A stretch of 64,000 nucleotides of DNA from Frigidibacter mobilis (lineage in GTDB: Bacteria; Pseudomonadota; Alphaproteobacteria; Rhodobacterales; Rhodobacteraceae). The notes under the pieces were generated by a model. That model was not told the origin of the DNA. It saw nothing but the letters and a program-made list of their open reading frames with translations, and did not search any database. Location: positions 4,012,501-4,076,500 of the forward strand of contig NZ_CP012661.1 of the NCBI RefSeq assembly GCF_001620265.1, in the 5' to 3' direction. Below, piece by piece: positions 37,726 to 44,412 of this stretch (position 1 is the first letter of the stretch; each line of letters begins with the position of its first letter). The position numbers and the translations under genes were made by a program.

Positions 37726-37784
37726 GTGCGCAGAATGGCCCGATCAGGTCAGCAATGGCAGGAGGTGGTCGGCGTGGCGCTTAC

Positions 37785-37792
37785 AATTCGTT
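37785..37792. repeat. IS66 target-site duplication, right copy
   Basis: AATTCGTT, the partner of 35250-35257. The bases are part of the gajA reading frame (GNEF). Confidence 0.93.
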
Positions 37793-38233
37793 ACCGAGGG
37801 TCGTGATCCATCTGATGTCCTCTTCGACGGTTCCGTCCGGCGTGCCGTCTTCGATCCACCTGGCTACGAGCCGCATGCGCACCTTTAGCGGTTCATCAGG
37901 GCCAGAGGCAGCCATGTGATTGAAAAAGTCGGGGATGGCAGAAGCGTCTTCGTCCTCTTCTTCGTCGAGTTCTGGGAAGCCGAGCAGACACTCGATCTCC
38001 AGAGCCCGCCCGTTCGGCAGCTCCTCTTCATCCTGCGCGATATGGAAGTCTTTTTTTGTGACAGACCTGTCGGCCCTCGTCACTCCAAAGAGACGGGAAA
38101 GCGCTTGAAAGAGCGCCGTCTTGCCTGAGCCGTTCCCTCCGACGAAGGCCGTGACCTGCTCTTGCAGGCTGATTTCCATCCATTCGGCACCGAAGCAGCG
38201 AAAATTGCGAACGGCAATACTCTCTATCTTCAT
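37785..38233 (-). pseudogene. gajA: GajA N-terminal part (split by IS66)
   Basis: Starts MKIESIAVRNFRCFGAEWME, the standard OLD/RecF-like opening, followed by the Walker A FVGGNGSGKTALFQALSRLFG. The frame is lost where the IS66 begins. GGAG lies 8 nt before ATG 38233; the longer open frame upstream (to 38572) has no family features and is ignored. Together with 33711-35249 it makes one complete gajA. Confidence 0.88.
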
Positions 38234-38507
38234 GGGCAGGCTCCACTGCAAAGAATCTTTCGGCACGGTCAAGGTCGGTTGTGAAAAACAGGCTATACCA
38301 CAAGTTTTTGTCGCCACGCGGAATTCTCCACGTATCGCCGTATGGTTGCAACCGGAACGCCGCGCCCTGCACAAATCAGTCGGTCGCCCAATTTTTCGGT
38401 GGCCAACGGTGAATATTGAACACCTGCCTGCAAGGTTTTGAGCATTGAATCGGCCGCAAATCGTCTTCGCAGCGACCGACCGCTCTCCGCCCTTTGCGCC
38501 CTCCCCA

Positions 38508-38560
38508 GGGTGGCGCGGTTCCGCCAACTGACCGCCACCCTGCGCCACCCCGCCACCCCT
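38508..38560. repeat. GGTGGCG-rich repeat, copy A
   Basis: GGGTGGCGCGG, then CCAACTGACCGCCACCCTGC and GCCACCCCGCCACCCCT. It is nearly the same as 40883-40946, in direct orientation. Several CGCCACC units in one orientation, plus one inverted GGTGGCG. Confidence 0.7.
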
Positions 38561-38629
38561 TGCTTCATGCATGGCTTGCCTATGGCGCGAACCTACGCGT
38601 CATGGGATGGCGATTGGAGGGTGAGTTTC

Positions 38630-39889
38630 ATGGCCAACAGACTGCGTTTGAACGAAAAATCCGTCCGCGAGGCCGAGCCGGTGACGGGGCGGGACTATCA
38701 GATCTTCGACACAGAGGTGCGGGGCTTTGCCATCTGCATCTATCGATCCGGCAGCCGGGCCTTCACCATCGACTACCGCCACGCCGGGCGGCAGCGGCGG
38801 ATGACGATCGGGCGCTGGCCTGAATGGTCGACGACGGCGGCGCGGGAGCGGGCGAAGGAGCTGCGGCGTGAGATCGATGCCGGGGGCGATCCACTCGGCC
38901 AGAAGGAAACCAGCCGCGATGCGCCGCGGGTCAAGGATCTGATCGAGCGCTACACCGAGGTGCATTTGCCGCACCTCTCCGCTCACAACTCCTCGGACCA
39001 GAAGTCGATGCTGGCGAAGATGGTGGCGCCGGACTGGGGCAACAAGCTGGTGACCGAGATCACCCCCTACGACGTGGAGAAGCTGCTGAACAAGGTGGCG
39101 GCGGGAAGGGCCCGGCCCTCCAAGGCCAAGCCGAACAACCGGGCGCGCAAGCTGCAGGGGCCAAAGCCGACGCCAGTGCGCGCCAACCGCACTGGCGAGG
39201 TGCTGCGCAAGATGTTCACCTATGCCGTCAGCTGGGGCTGGCGCGAGGACAATCCGGCCTCGGGCTTCCGGCGCCGGATCGAGAACCCGCGCGAGCGGTT
39301 CCTGTCCCAGGAGGAGATCCGCAAGCTGGCCGAGGCACTGGACGCGGCCGAGGATCGGCGGGCGGCGGACATCATCCGGCTCTGCATGCTGACCGGAGCC
39401 CGGGTGGGCGAGGTGCGCCAGGCGCGGTTCGAGCACTTCAACCTTGAGCACCTTACTTGGTCAAAGCCCGCCAGCATGACCAAGCAGCGCAAGGTCCATC
39501 GCCTGCCGATCTCCGACGAGGCGGCGGCGATCGTGCGCCAGCGCCAGCTGCTGGTGCCGCGCGGCTGCCCGCTGCTGTTTCCCGGGGATGTGCCTGGCCA
39601 GCCGGTGAAGGAGATCCGTAGGTTCTGGGCGGGGATCCAGAAGACGGTCGGCATTCCGGACGTGCGGATCCACGACCTGCGTCACACCTTCGCCTCGCTG
39701 CTGGTCAGCGGCGGCGCCTCGCTGGAGATGATCGGCAAACTGCTCGGCCACAGCCAGATGCAGACCACGCAGCGCTATGCGCATCTCATGGACTCGCCGC
39801 TGCGCGCCGGCGTCGATGCGGTGGCCAGCGCCTTCCGGCCGCGGCCGAAGCTGGTGCATGATGCCGAGGAGGTGCGGTCGTCGGCCTGA
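38630..39889 (+). CDS. int: P4-type tyrosine integrase
   Basis: A 419-residue integrase. The N-terminal DUF4102 arm-binding domain (FDTEVRGFAICIYRSGSRAF, MTIGRWPEWS) is followed by a core-binding domain and the catalytic domain with Arg in LTGARVGEVRQ, Lys near MTKQRKVHRLPI, HDLRHTFASLL, LGHSQMQTTQ and the Tyr in RYAHLMD. I use ATG 38630 (GGAGG 8 nt upstream). No tRNA gene is next to it; repeats A and B flank it. It is probably the integrase of the small element that runs to about 43.6 kb. Confidence 0.93.
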   Translation: MANRLRLNEKSVREAEPVTGRDYQIFDTEVRGFAICIYRSGSRAFTIDYRHAGRQRRMTIGRWPEWSTTAARERAKELRREIDAGGDPLGQKETSRDAPRVKDLIERYTEVHLPHLSAHNSSDQKSMLAKMVAPDWGNKLVTEITPYDVEKLLNKVAAGRARPSKAKPNNRARKLQGPKPTPVRANRTGEVLRKMFTYAVSWGWREDNPASGFRRRIENPRERFLSQEEIRKLAEALDAAEDRRAADIIRLCMLTGARVGEVRQARFEHFNLEHLTWSKPASMTKQRKVHRLPISDEAAAIVRQRQLLVPRGCPLLFPGDVPGQPVKEIRRFWAGIQKTVGIPDVRIHDLRHTFASLLVSGGASLEMIGKLLGHSQMQTTQRYAHLMDSPLRAGVDAVASAFRPRPKLVHDAEEVRSSA

Positions 39890-39963
39890 TCTTCCGCGCC
39901 CGCTGATCGCGATCTGCCTGCCCGTTGCGGGCGCCGTGCCGCTCGCGTCCGCCCTGCCCGTAA

Positions 39964-40560
39964 TCAGCAGGAGGCGCGCAGCGCCTTCCAGATCGGCGTG
40001 AGCCTGCGGCGAATGGTGCGTTCATCGGGTACCTCGCCGCTCTCGCTGTTGGCGACGAACCAGTCCTGCACCTCGCCCAACCATTCGGCCTGCGTCGCCG
40101 GCAGGCCCTGATCGTAGATCCGCACCATCAGCGCGATGTACATCCCGTCCCAATCATAGCGGGCGGTTGATCCGCTATAGGCTCCTGGGCGCCGCGCCAG
40201 ATCGAAAGCGGCCTCGAACCGGCGCACATCCTCGGCCATGATGAGCAGATCGGCGAGAGTGACCTCGATCCAGTCCTGCTGATCCGCAATCACGATCCAC
40301 TCCTCCTGGTCTCTCGGTCGCACGCGCCGCAGAAAGCACTTGGTGGGTCCGGTGCCGCAGCGGCGGAACATTGGCAGGATCTCTGTCACCGACACCGCGA
40401 CAAACCCTGTCACGACCTGCGAGCCAACTGCGAACGTGGCGACGCCAGTGACGATTTCGAACCGCCCGACTGAGGCCCAGCCAGCGATATCGGCAAGGGT
40501 GCAGTCCCAGCGGATGGCGACCTCCTGAAGGGTGAAATACACACGGGGCGGCAGTGCCAT
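39964..40560 (-). CDS. Hypothetical protein, possible DNA-binding regulator
   Basis: A 198-residue protein, MALPPRVYFTLQEVAIRWDC..., whose first 30 residues read like a helix-turn-helix (LQEVAIRWDCTLADIAGWAS). The C-terminal ERTIRRRLTPIWKALR resembles the end of phage/plasmid accessory proteins. It is convergent to the integrase. It could be a repressor or excision factor; not proven. Confidence 0.65.
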   Translation of the reverse strand: MALPPRVYFTLQEVAIRWDCTLADIAGWASVGRFEIVTGVATFAVGSQVVTGFVAVSVTEILPMFRRCGTGPTKCFLRRVRPRDQEEWIVIADQQDWIEVTLADLLIMAEDVRRFEAAFDLARRPGAYSGSTARYDWDGMYIALMVRIYDQGLPATQAEWLGEVQDWFVANSESGEVPDERTIRRRLTPIWKALRASC

Positions 40561-41011
40561 GCCTCAGCTCCTTTTCTTGTTGTTCGGCAACAGGGTTCCG
40601 CGCCGCGCTCCGAAGGGAGACAGCTTGGACCTGGCGGTCAGGGTTATTGGGATCAGTCGCGCGGCGAACCGGCGACAGGCGTTCGGCGGACGGTCAACCG
40701 CAGCTCAGGACAGGTTCGGTCATCCCTGCGCCCTCTCGCCTGCCGGTCCCGCCACCGACTCGCGCCCCAGATGAAAGCGAGAACAAAGCACGAACGAAAT
40801 CGAACTCCGTTCTTGACAAGAGGGAACCCCAACCGACTCGGCGCCCCCAGATGGCCGCCTTGCAGAAATCCCAATAAAACAAGGGGTGGCGCGGGTCCGG
40901 CAACTGACTGCCACCCAGCGCCACCCTGCGCCACCCCGCCACCCCTGCCGATCTGCTCTCGCTTCCCGGCGACGGTCGCCCATCCCGGGCGGCGATCAGG
41001 AGGCAGAGACA
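40561..41011. other. Intergenic control region with repeat B
   Basis: 450 bp between the divergent genes at 40560 and 41012, with no convincing gene. It contains the GGTGGCG repeat copy at 40883-40946 and is a likely place for promoters of the 41.0-43.6 kb operon. Confidence 0.5.
40883..40946. repeat. GGTGGCG-rich repeat, copy B
   Basis: The same as copy A except for a few substitutions and one extra unit (AGCGCCACCC). The shared core is CTGCGCCACCCCGCCACCCC. Confidence 0.7.
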
Positions 41012-41254
41012 ATGCAACCACAGACGGAACAGGACCCGGCCAGCCTCGCGCTGCTCTCCGGCTGGATTACCCGCAAGGATCTGGCCCAGGCGCTGCGCGT
41101 CACGGTCGACACGCTCGGGCGCTGGGAGGCGCGGCGGGTTGGGCCGCCCTGCGTGCGCGCGGGGCGCATGGTGCTCTATCGGCGCCGGGCGGTGCAGGAC
41201 TGGCTCGCCGCCCAGGAGATGCCCCGGGCCAAGGTGGCGGGAGGTCGGACATGA
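41012..41254 (+). CDS. Helix-turn-helix protein (excisionase/AlpA-like)
   Basis: An 80-residue protein with a MerR/excisionase-type winged helix: SGWITRKDLAQALRVTVDTL, then WEARRVGPPCVRAGRMVLYR and AVQDWLAAQE. AGGAGG precedes ATG 41012. It lies downstream of an integrase and repeat B, which fits a role in excision control or as operon regulator. Its stop overlaps the next start (ATGA). Confidence 0.8.
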   Translation: MQPQTEQDPASLALLSGWITRKDLAQALRVTVDTLGRWEARRVGPPCVRAGRMVLYRRRAVQDWLAAQEMPRAKVAGGRT

Positions 41255-41523
41255 CCGGCGCACGCCTCACCCCGCTTGGTGACACGCCACACGCGAGAAC
41301 CCTCGGTGACTGGCGAGCCGACCGCCTTGCCGAGGCGCGTGCCGTCATCGCCGACATTGCCCATCACAGCGATCACCTGATCCGGCTCGCCTGCAATGTC
41401 CTCGTTGCCCATGGCGAGACTGCGGCTGAGCGCGAGGAGGCCCGCGTGCTGCTGGTCATCGTCGATGCCCGGCGGCCCGTGCGCCGCGCCCAGCGCGAGA
41501 ACAGCGGGAGGGACGCCGAATGA
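41251..41523 (+). CDS. Small hypothetical protein
   Basis: A 90-residue protein, MTGARLTPLGDTPHARTLGD..., mostly helical and charged, with no known domain. It overlaps its neighbours at both ends (ATGA upstream; the ATG of the VRR-NUC gene at 41520), so it is part of the operon. Confidence 0.65.
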   Translation: MTGARLTPLGDTPHARTLGDWRADRLAEARAVIADIAHHSDHLIRLACNVLVAHGETAAEREEARVLLVIVDARRPVRRAQRENSGRDAE

Positions 41524-41927
41524 CCCGCCGCGGCGCACCCGAGGCCGATCTGCAGCGCGCAGTGGTGCGCGCCTTGCGCATCGCCCTGCCCCGCACCGCC
41601 ATCATCCATCATTGCGCCAATGAGGTCACCGAGGCCGGCCCCCGTGGCGCCAAGCGCCAGGCGATCCTCGTCGGCATGGGAGTCCATGCCGGCTTCGCCG
41701 ATTTGCTCGTGCTTTGCGAAGGACGCGTGCTGTTCCTGGAGCTGAAGGCGCCCAAGGGCCGGTTGCGCCCGGCGCAGGAGGCGTTCCGGGATGCGGTGCT
41801 GGACCAAGGCTTTGGCTGGGCGCTGGTGCGCAGCCTCGACGATGCGCTGGGCGCCTTGGCCGACAACGGCCTCACCACGCGCATCATCAGTCCCAGCCCG
41901 AGCGGGAGGCCCAGCCATGAGCCATGA
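41520..41927 (+). CDS. VRR-NUC domain nuclease
   Basis: A 135-residue stand-alone VRR-NUC protein of the PD-(D/E)xK fold: PEADLQRAVVRAL, then GMGVHAGFADLLVLCEGRV (catalytic Asp) and LFLELKAPKGRLRPAQ (the ExK pair). Phage and satellite versions act as Holliday-junction or flap nucleases near replication genes. It sits just before the putative replication initiator. Confidence 0.9.
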   Translation: MTRRGAPEADLQRAVVRALRIALPRTAIIHHCANEVTEAGPRGAKRQAILVGMGVHAGFADLLVLCEGRVLFLELKAPKGRLRPAQEAFRDAVLDQGFGWALVRSLDDALGALADNGLTTRIISPSPSGRPSHEP

Positions 41928-42948
41928 CGCCACCAACTGGGCGATCAAGCAGCGCGGTCTGAAGCCCACCACCAAGATCGTGCTCTGGCATCTCTGTGAC
42001 CGGTTCAACCCGGACTATGGCTGCTTCCCGTCGCAGGACCGGCTCGCGCATGACTGCGAGATCAGCAGGTCCACCTTGAACGATCATCTCGGTCAGCTGG
42101 AGGCGGTGGGCCTGCTGCGGCGGGTGTCCCGCATCGATCCGGTGACCAAGCGCCAGCTGCCGACGCGCTACATCCTGGGCTTCGAGCCGGGCTTCACGCC
42201 GGCCAAACCCACCCCGTGTCCGGAATCCGGACATGGCCATGACGCGGCCAGGAAATGCTCCGATGCAGCATTGGATTTGGCCATCAATGCACCCGCGGGC
42301 GCCCTGCCGTGTCCAGAATCCGGACACGGGTCTGGCGCCAGAGCCGTGTCCGATTTTTGCCCCGAGCCGTGTCCGGAAAATGGCCAAAGCCGTGTCCGAA
42401 ATCCGGACACTAACCTTGTAAGAGAACCACTAAGTAAACCAGTAAAGGAGGAGGAGGGCGCGCAGGCGCGCGAGGCGGAGTTCGATCGCTTCTTCGCAGA
42501 GCTGCTCGGCGCGCTGGGCCTCGACCCGGCCGCCCTGCCCGGCTGGTGGCAAGGCTGGCCGGCACGGCTGCATGTGCGCCGCTGGATCGACGTTCTCGGG
42601 CTGACCGAGGACCGGGTGATCGCGGTCGCCACGGCAAGCCGGCGCGATCATCCCGAGCCGCCCGACGGGCCCAAGGCGCTGGACCGGTCGATGGCACGCG
42701 CCGCCCAGCGCGAGGCGCGGGCAAAGGCACCGGCTGGTGCAGGCGCGCAGCACCCTGACGCCCAGCGCCGGCGCAAGCGCGACCCGTCGCCCCGGCCCAG
42801 CGGCGACGAGCTGGCGGCCTTCTACGCCGAGCTGGTGAACTCCGACCGCTACCTGCCCGCCAACACCATCAGCAACACGCTGCGGGATGCGATGCTGTCG
42901 CGCGGCCTTGTCACGCCGGAGCGCCTGCGGATGCGGGGTGTGCGATGA
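41917..42948 (+). CDS. Winged-helix replication-initiator-like protein with internal iterons
   Basis: A 343-residue protein. The N-terminal winged helix (residues ~15-85) is HTH_36-like: LKPTTKIVLWHLCDRF, then CFPSQDRLAHDCEISRSTLN and GLLRRVSRIDP. The middle (residues ~100-165) is a low-complexity stretch, PCPESGHG and variants, which results from DNA iterons in the gene. A C-terminal domain follows (FDRFFAELLGALGLDPAALP). This layout, an initiator carrying the origin inside its own gene, resembles lambda O-type proteins. No helicase loader or helicase gene is next to it. Confidence 0.78.
   Translation: MSHDATNWAIKQRGLKPTTKIVLWHLCDRFNPDYGCFPSQDRLAHDCEISRSTLNDHLGQLEAVGLLRRVSRIDPVTKRQLPTRYILGFEPGFTPAKPTPCPESGHGHDAARKCSDAALDLAINAPAGALPCPESGHGSGARAVSDFCPEPCPENGQSRVRNPDTNLVREPLSKPVKEEEGAQAREAEFDRFFAELLGALGLDPAALPGWWQGWPARLHVRRWIDVLGLTEDRVIAVATASRRDHPEPPDGPKALDRSMARAAQREARAKAPAGAGAQHPDAQRRRKRDPSPRPSGDELAAFYAELVNSDRYLPANTISNTLRDAMLSRGLVTPERLRMRGVR
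42214..42411. repeat. Iterons inside the initiator gene, putative origin
   Basis: Five CCGTGTCC(G/A)-type repeats begin at 42214, 42307, 42344, 42367 and 42390. The last three are spaced exactly 23 nt. The full units are palindromic (TGTCCGGAATCCGGACA at the first; TGTCCGAAATCCGGACA at the last). An A/T-richer tract (42411-42450) follows directly, as a melting region would. Confidence 0.7.
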
Positions 42949-43598
42949 CCATGCACAGACCCATCATCGCTCGCAGTACCCGGACCAGGCGTGCGCTGGG
43001 CGTGCAGGCGGTCCTGGAATGGGCCTTCCGCATCGAGAAGGCCCGGCTGGAGCTGCCGCCCCCGAAGGACGCCTCCGGCGAGAGCTTCGGCTTCGGCCTG
43101 GAATACGTCCTGCTGCAGCGCGCGGCGCTGGGCTGCAGGGTTGACGGCGGACAGCACAAGATCGGGAGCTACACCCATCCCGATGCCGAGGTGATTGCCG
43201 CTACGTTGGCCGGCATGCCCGACAGCCTCGGCGGCAAGCGCATGGCGATCCACGTCGCCGAACTGGCACGCGCCGGGCTGACGCCGGACTGGATGCCGGG
43301 GGAAGTGCCGCGCTGCGTGCCGGTGGAGACCAAGCGCAATCAGCATGGCGAGCGGGCGACGACCGTCGTCGTTGGCACCGAACGCGTGCTAACCCGCGGG
43401 AAGTGGCGGACGGTCGAGGTGCTGGCCTGCCCCGTGACCTGGCGGCCGCATCCGGAGCAGATCGCAGCGGCGCGGCGGGGATATGAGCAGTGGTGGCAGG
43501 CGCTGGACTGGGTGCGGGAGGGGCTGGTGGCCGGCAGCATGCTGCGAGAGGTGGAGGTGACGGGGGTTATGCCGGGGAGGAAACCGTGGGATAGATAG
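42945..43598 (+). CDS. Conserved phage/element protein of unknown function
   Basis: A 217-residue protein starting MTMHRPIIARSTRTRRALGV. The core VQAVLEWAFRIEKARLELPP, then IAATLAGMPDSLGGKRMAIH and the tail WWQALDWVREGL recurs in Rhodobacterales prophage-like regions. No catalytic motif is recognised. The start overlaps the initiator stop (ATGA). Confidence 0.72.
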   Translation: MTMHRPIIARSTRTRRALGVQAVLEWAFRIEKARLELPPPKDASGESFGFGLEYVLLQRAALGCRVDGGQHKIGSYTHPDAEVIAATLAGMPDSLGGKRMAIHVAELARAGLTPDWMPGEVPRCVPVETKRNQHGERATTVVVGTERVLTRGKWRTVEVLACPVTWRPHPEQIAAARRGYEQWWQALDWVREGLVAGSMLREVEVTGVMPGRKPWDR

Positions 43599-43728
43599 GC
43601 GTCTCGGGCGTAAAGCACACCTTCACGAAAACTCCGAGTGCTTCTCCAGCGTCCCTATACAGCCAGTGGAAGTGTGAGTGGCTTCCTATCTGCGCTTCTC
43701 ACTCGGTGCAGCAAACAACGAGCGATAC

Positions 43729-44412
43729 CTACCCCATGAACCGATAGCCGATCCCTGGCTCAGTCATGATGAAGCGGGGATTGGCGGCGTCGTCGCCCAG
43801 CTTCTGGCGCAACTGGCGCACATAGACACGCAAATACTGGCTGTCCTCGGCATGCGCCGGGCCCCAGAGCGTTTTCAGGATCATGGCCTGGGTGACCAAG
43901 CGGCCCGCGTTGCTGGCAAGCAGCCACAACAGATCGAACTCGCGGCGGGTAAGGTGAAGGGCACCGCCAGCCTTGGTGACGGTATGGTTGGCCGGGTCGA
44001 TCCGCAGATCGGCGATCTCCAGCACCGTCGGCGACGCGGGTCCGCCCCTGTCGCGCAGCACGCCGCGGATACGGGCCAAAAGTTCCTTGATCCCGAACGG
44101 CTTGACGACGTAATCCTGCGCCCCGGCATCCAGGGCGGCCACCTTGCCCGCCTCATCGGCGCGCACCGACAACACCAAGACGGGAACTTTGCTCCAGGTC
44201 CGAACCTCGCGCAGTACGGTCAGACCGTCGGCATCGGGCAGGCCAAGGTCGAGGATGATCAGCCCGGGCGTCTCTCGCGCGGCGGCAAGGATGCCCTCGC
44301 GCGCGGTCGCGGCCTCGATCACGGCATGGCCCTCCGCCTCCAGAGGCACGCGCAGAAAGCGGCGGATTGGGGCCTCGTCGTCGATCACGAGGATGCGCGT
44401 CGGTTCGGTCAT
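43729..44412 (-). CDS. kdpE: KdpE response regulator
   Basis: A 227-residue OmpR/PhoB-type regulator of the potassium system. The receiver has ILVIDDEAPIRRFL (acidic pocket), IILDLGLPDADG (phospho-Asp) and VVKPFGIKEL (Lys). The winged helix is FDLLWLLASNAGRLVTQAMI and YLRVYVRQLRQKLGDD. It ends PGIGYRF. It activates the kdp promoter when phosphorylated by KdpD. The ATG overlaps the kdpD stop. Confidence 0.96.
   Translation of the reverse strand: MTEPTRILVIDDEAPIRRFLRVPLEAEGHAVIEAATAREGILAAARETPGLIILDLGLPDADGLTVLREVRTWSKVPVLVLSVRADEAGKVAALDAGAQDYVVKPFGIKELLARIRGVLRDRGGPASPTVLEIADLRIDPANHTVTKAGGALHLTRREFDLLWLLASNAGRLVTQAMILKTLWGPAHAEDSQYLRVYVRQLRQKLGDDAANPRFIMTEPGIGYRFMG

Larger units (their letters stand above)
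35258..37784. mobile_element. IS66-family insertion sequence in gajA
   Basis: 2,527 bp, with ends starting GTAAGCGC (left, inward; the right end is the inverted GTAAGCGCCACG), exactly the IS66-family terminus, and an 8-bp duplication on both sides. It carries tnpA, tnpB and tnpC on the minus strand in the standard order. tnpB and tnpC are frameshifted several times. Confidence 0.94.

Noticed and set aside
42214..42411. CRISPR array
   Set aside because: Repeats are short, palindromic, unevenly spaced (93, 37, 23, 23 nt) and inside a gene, with no cas genes.
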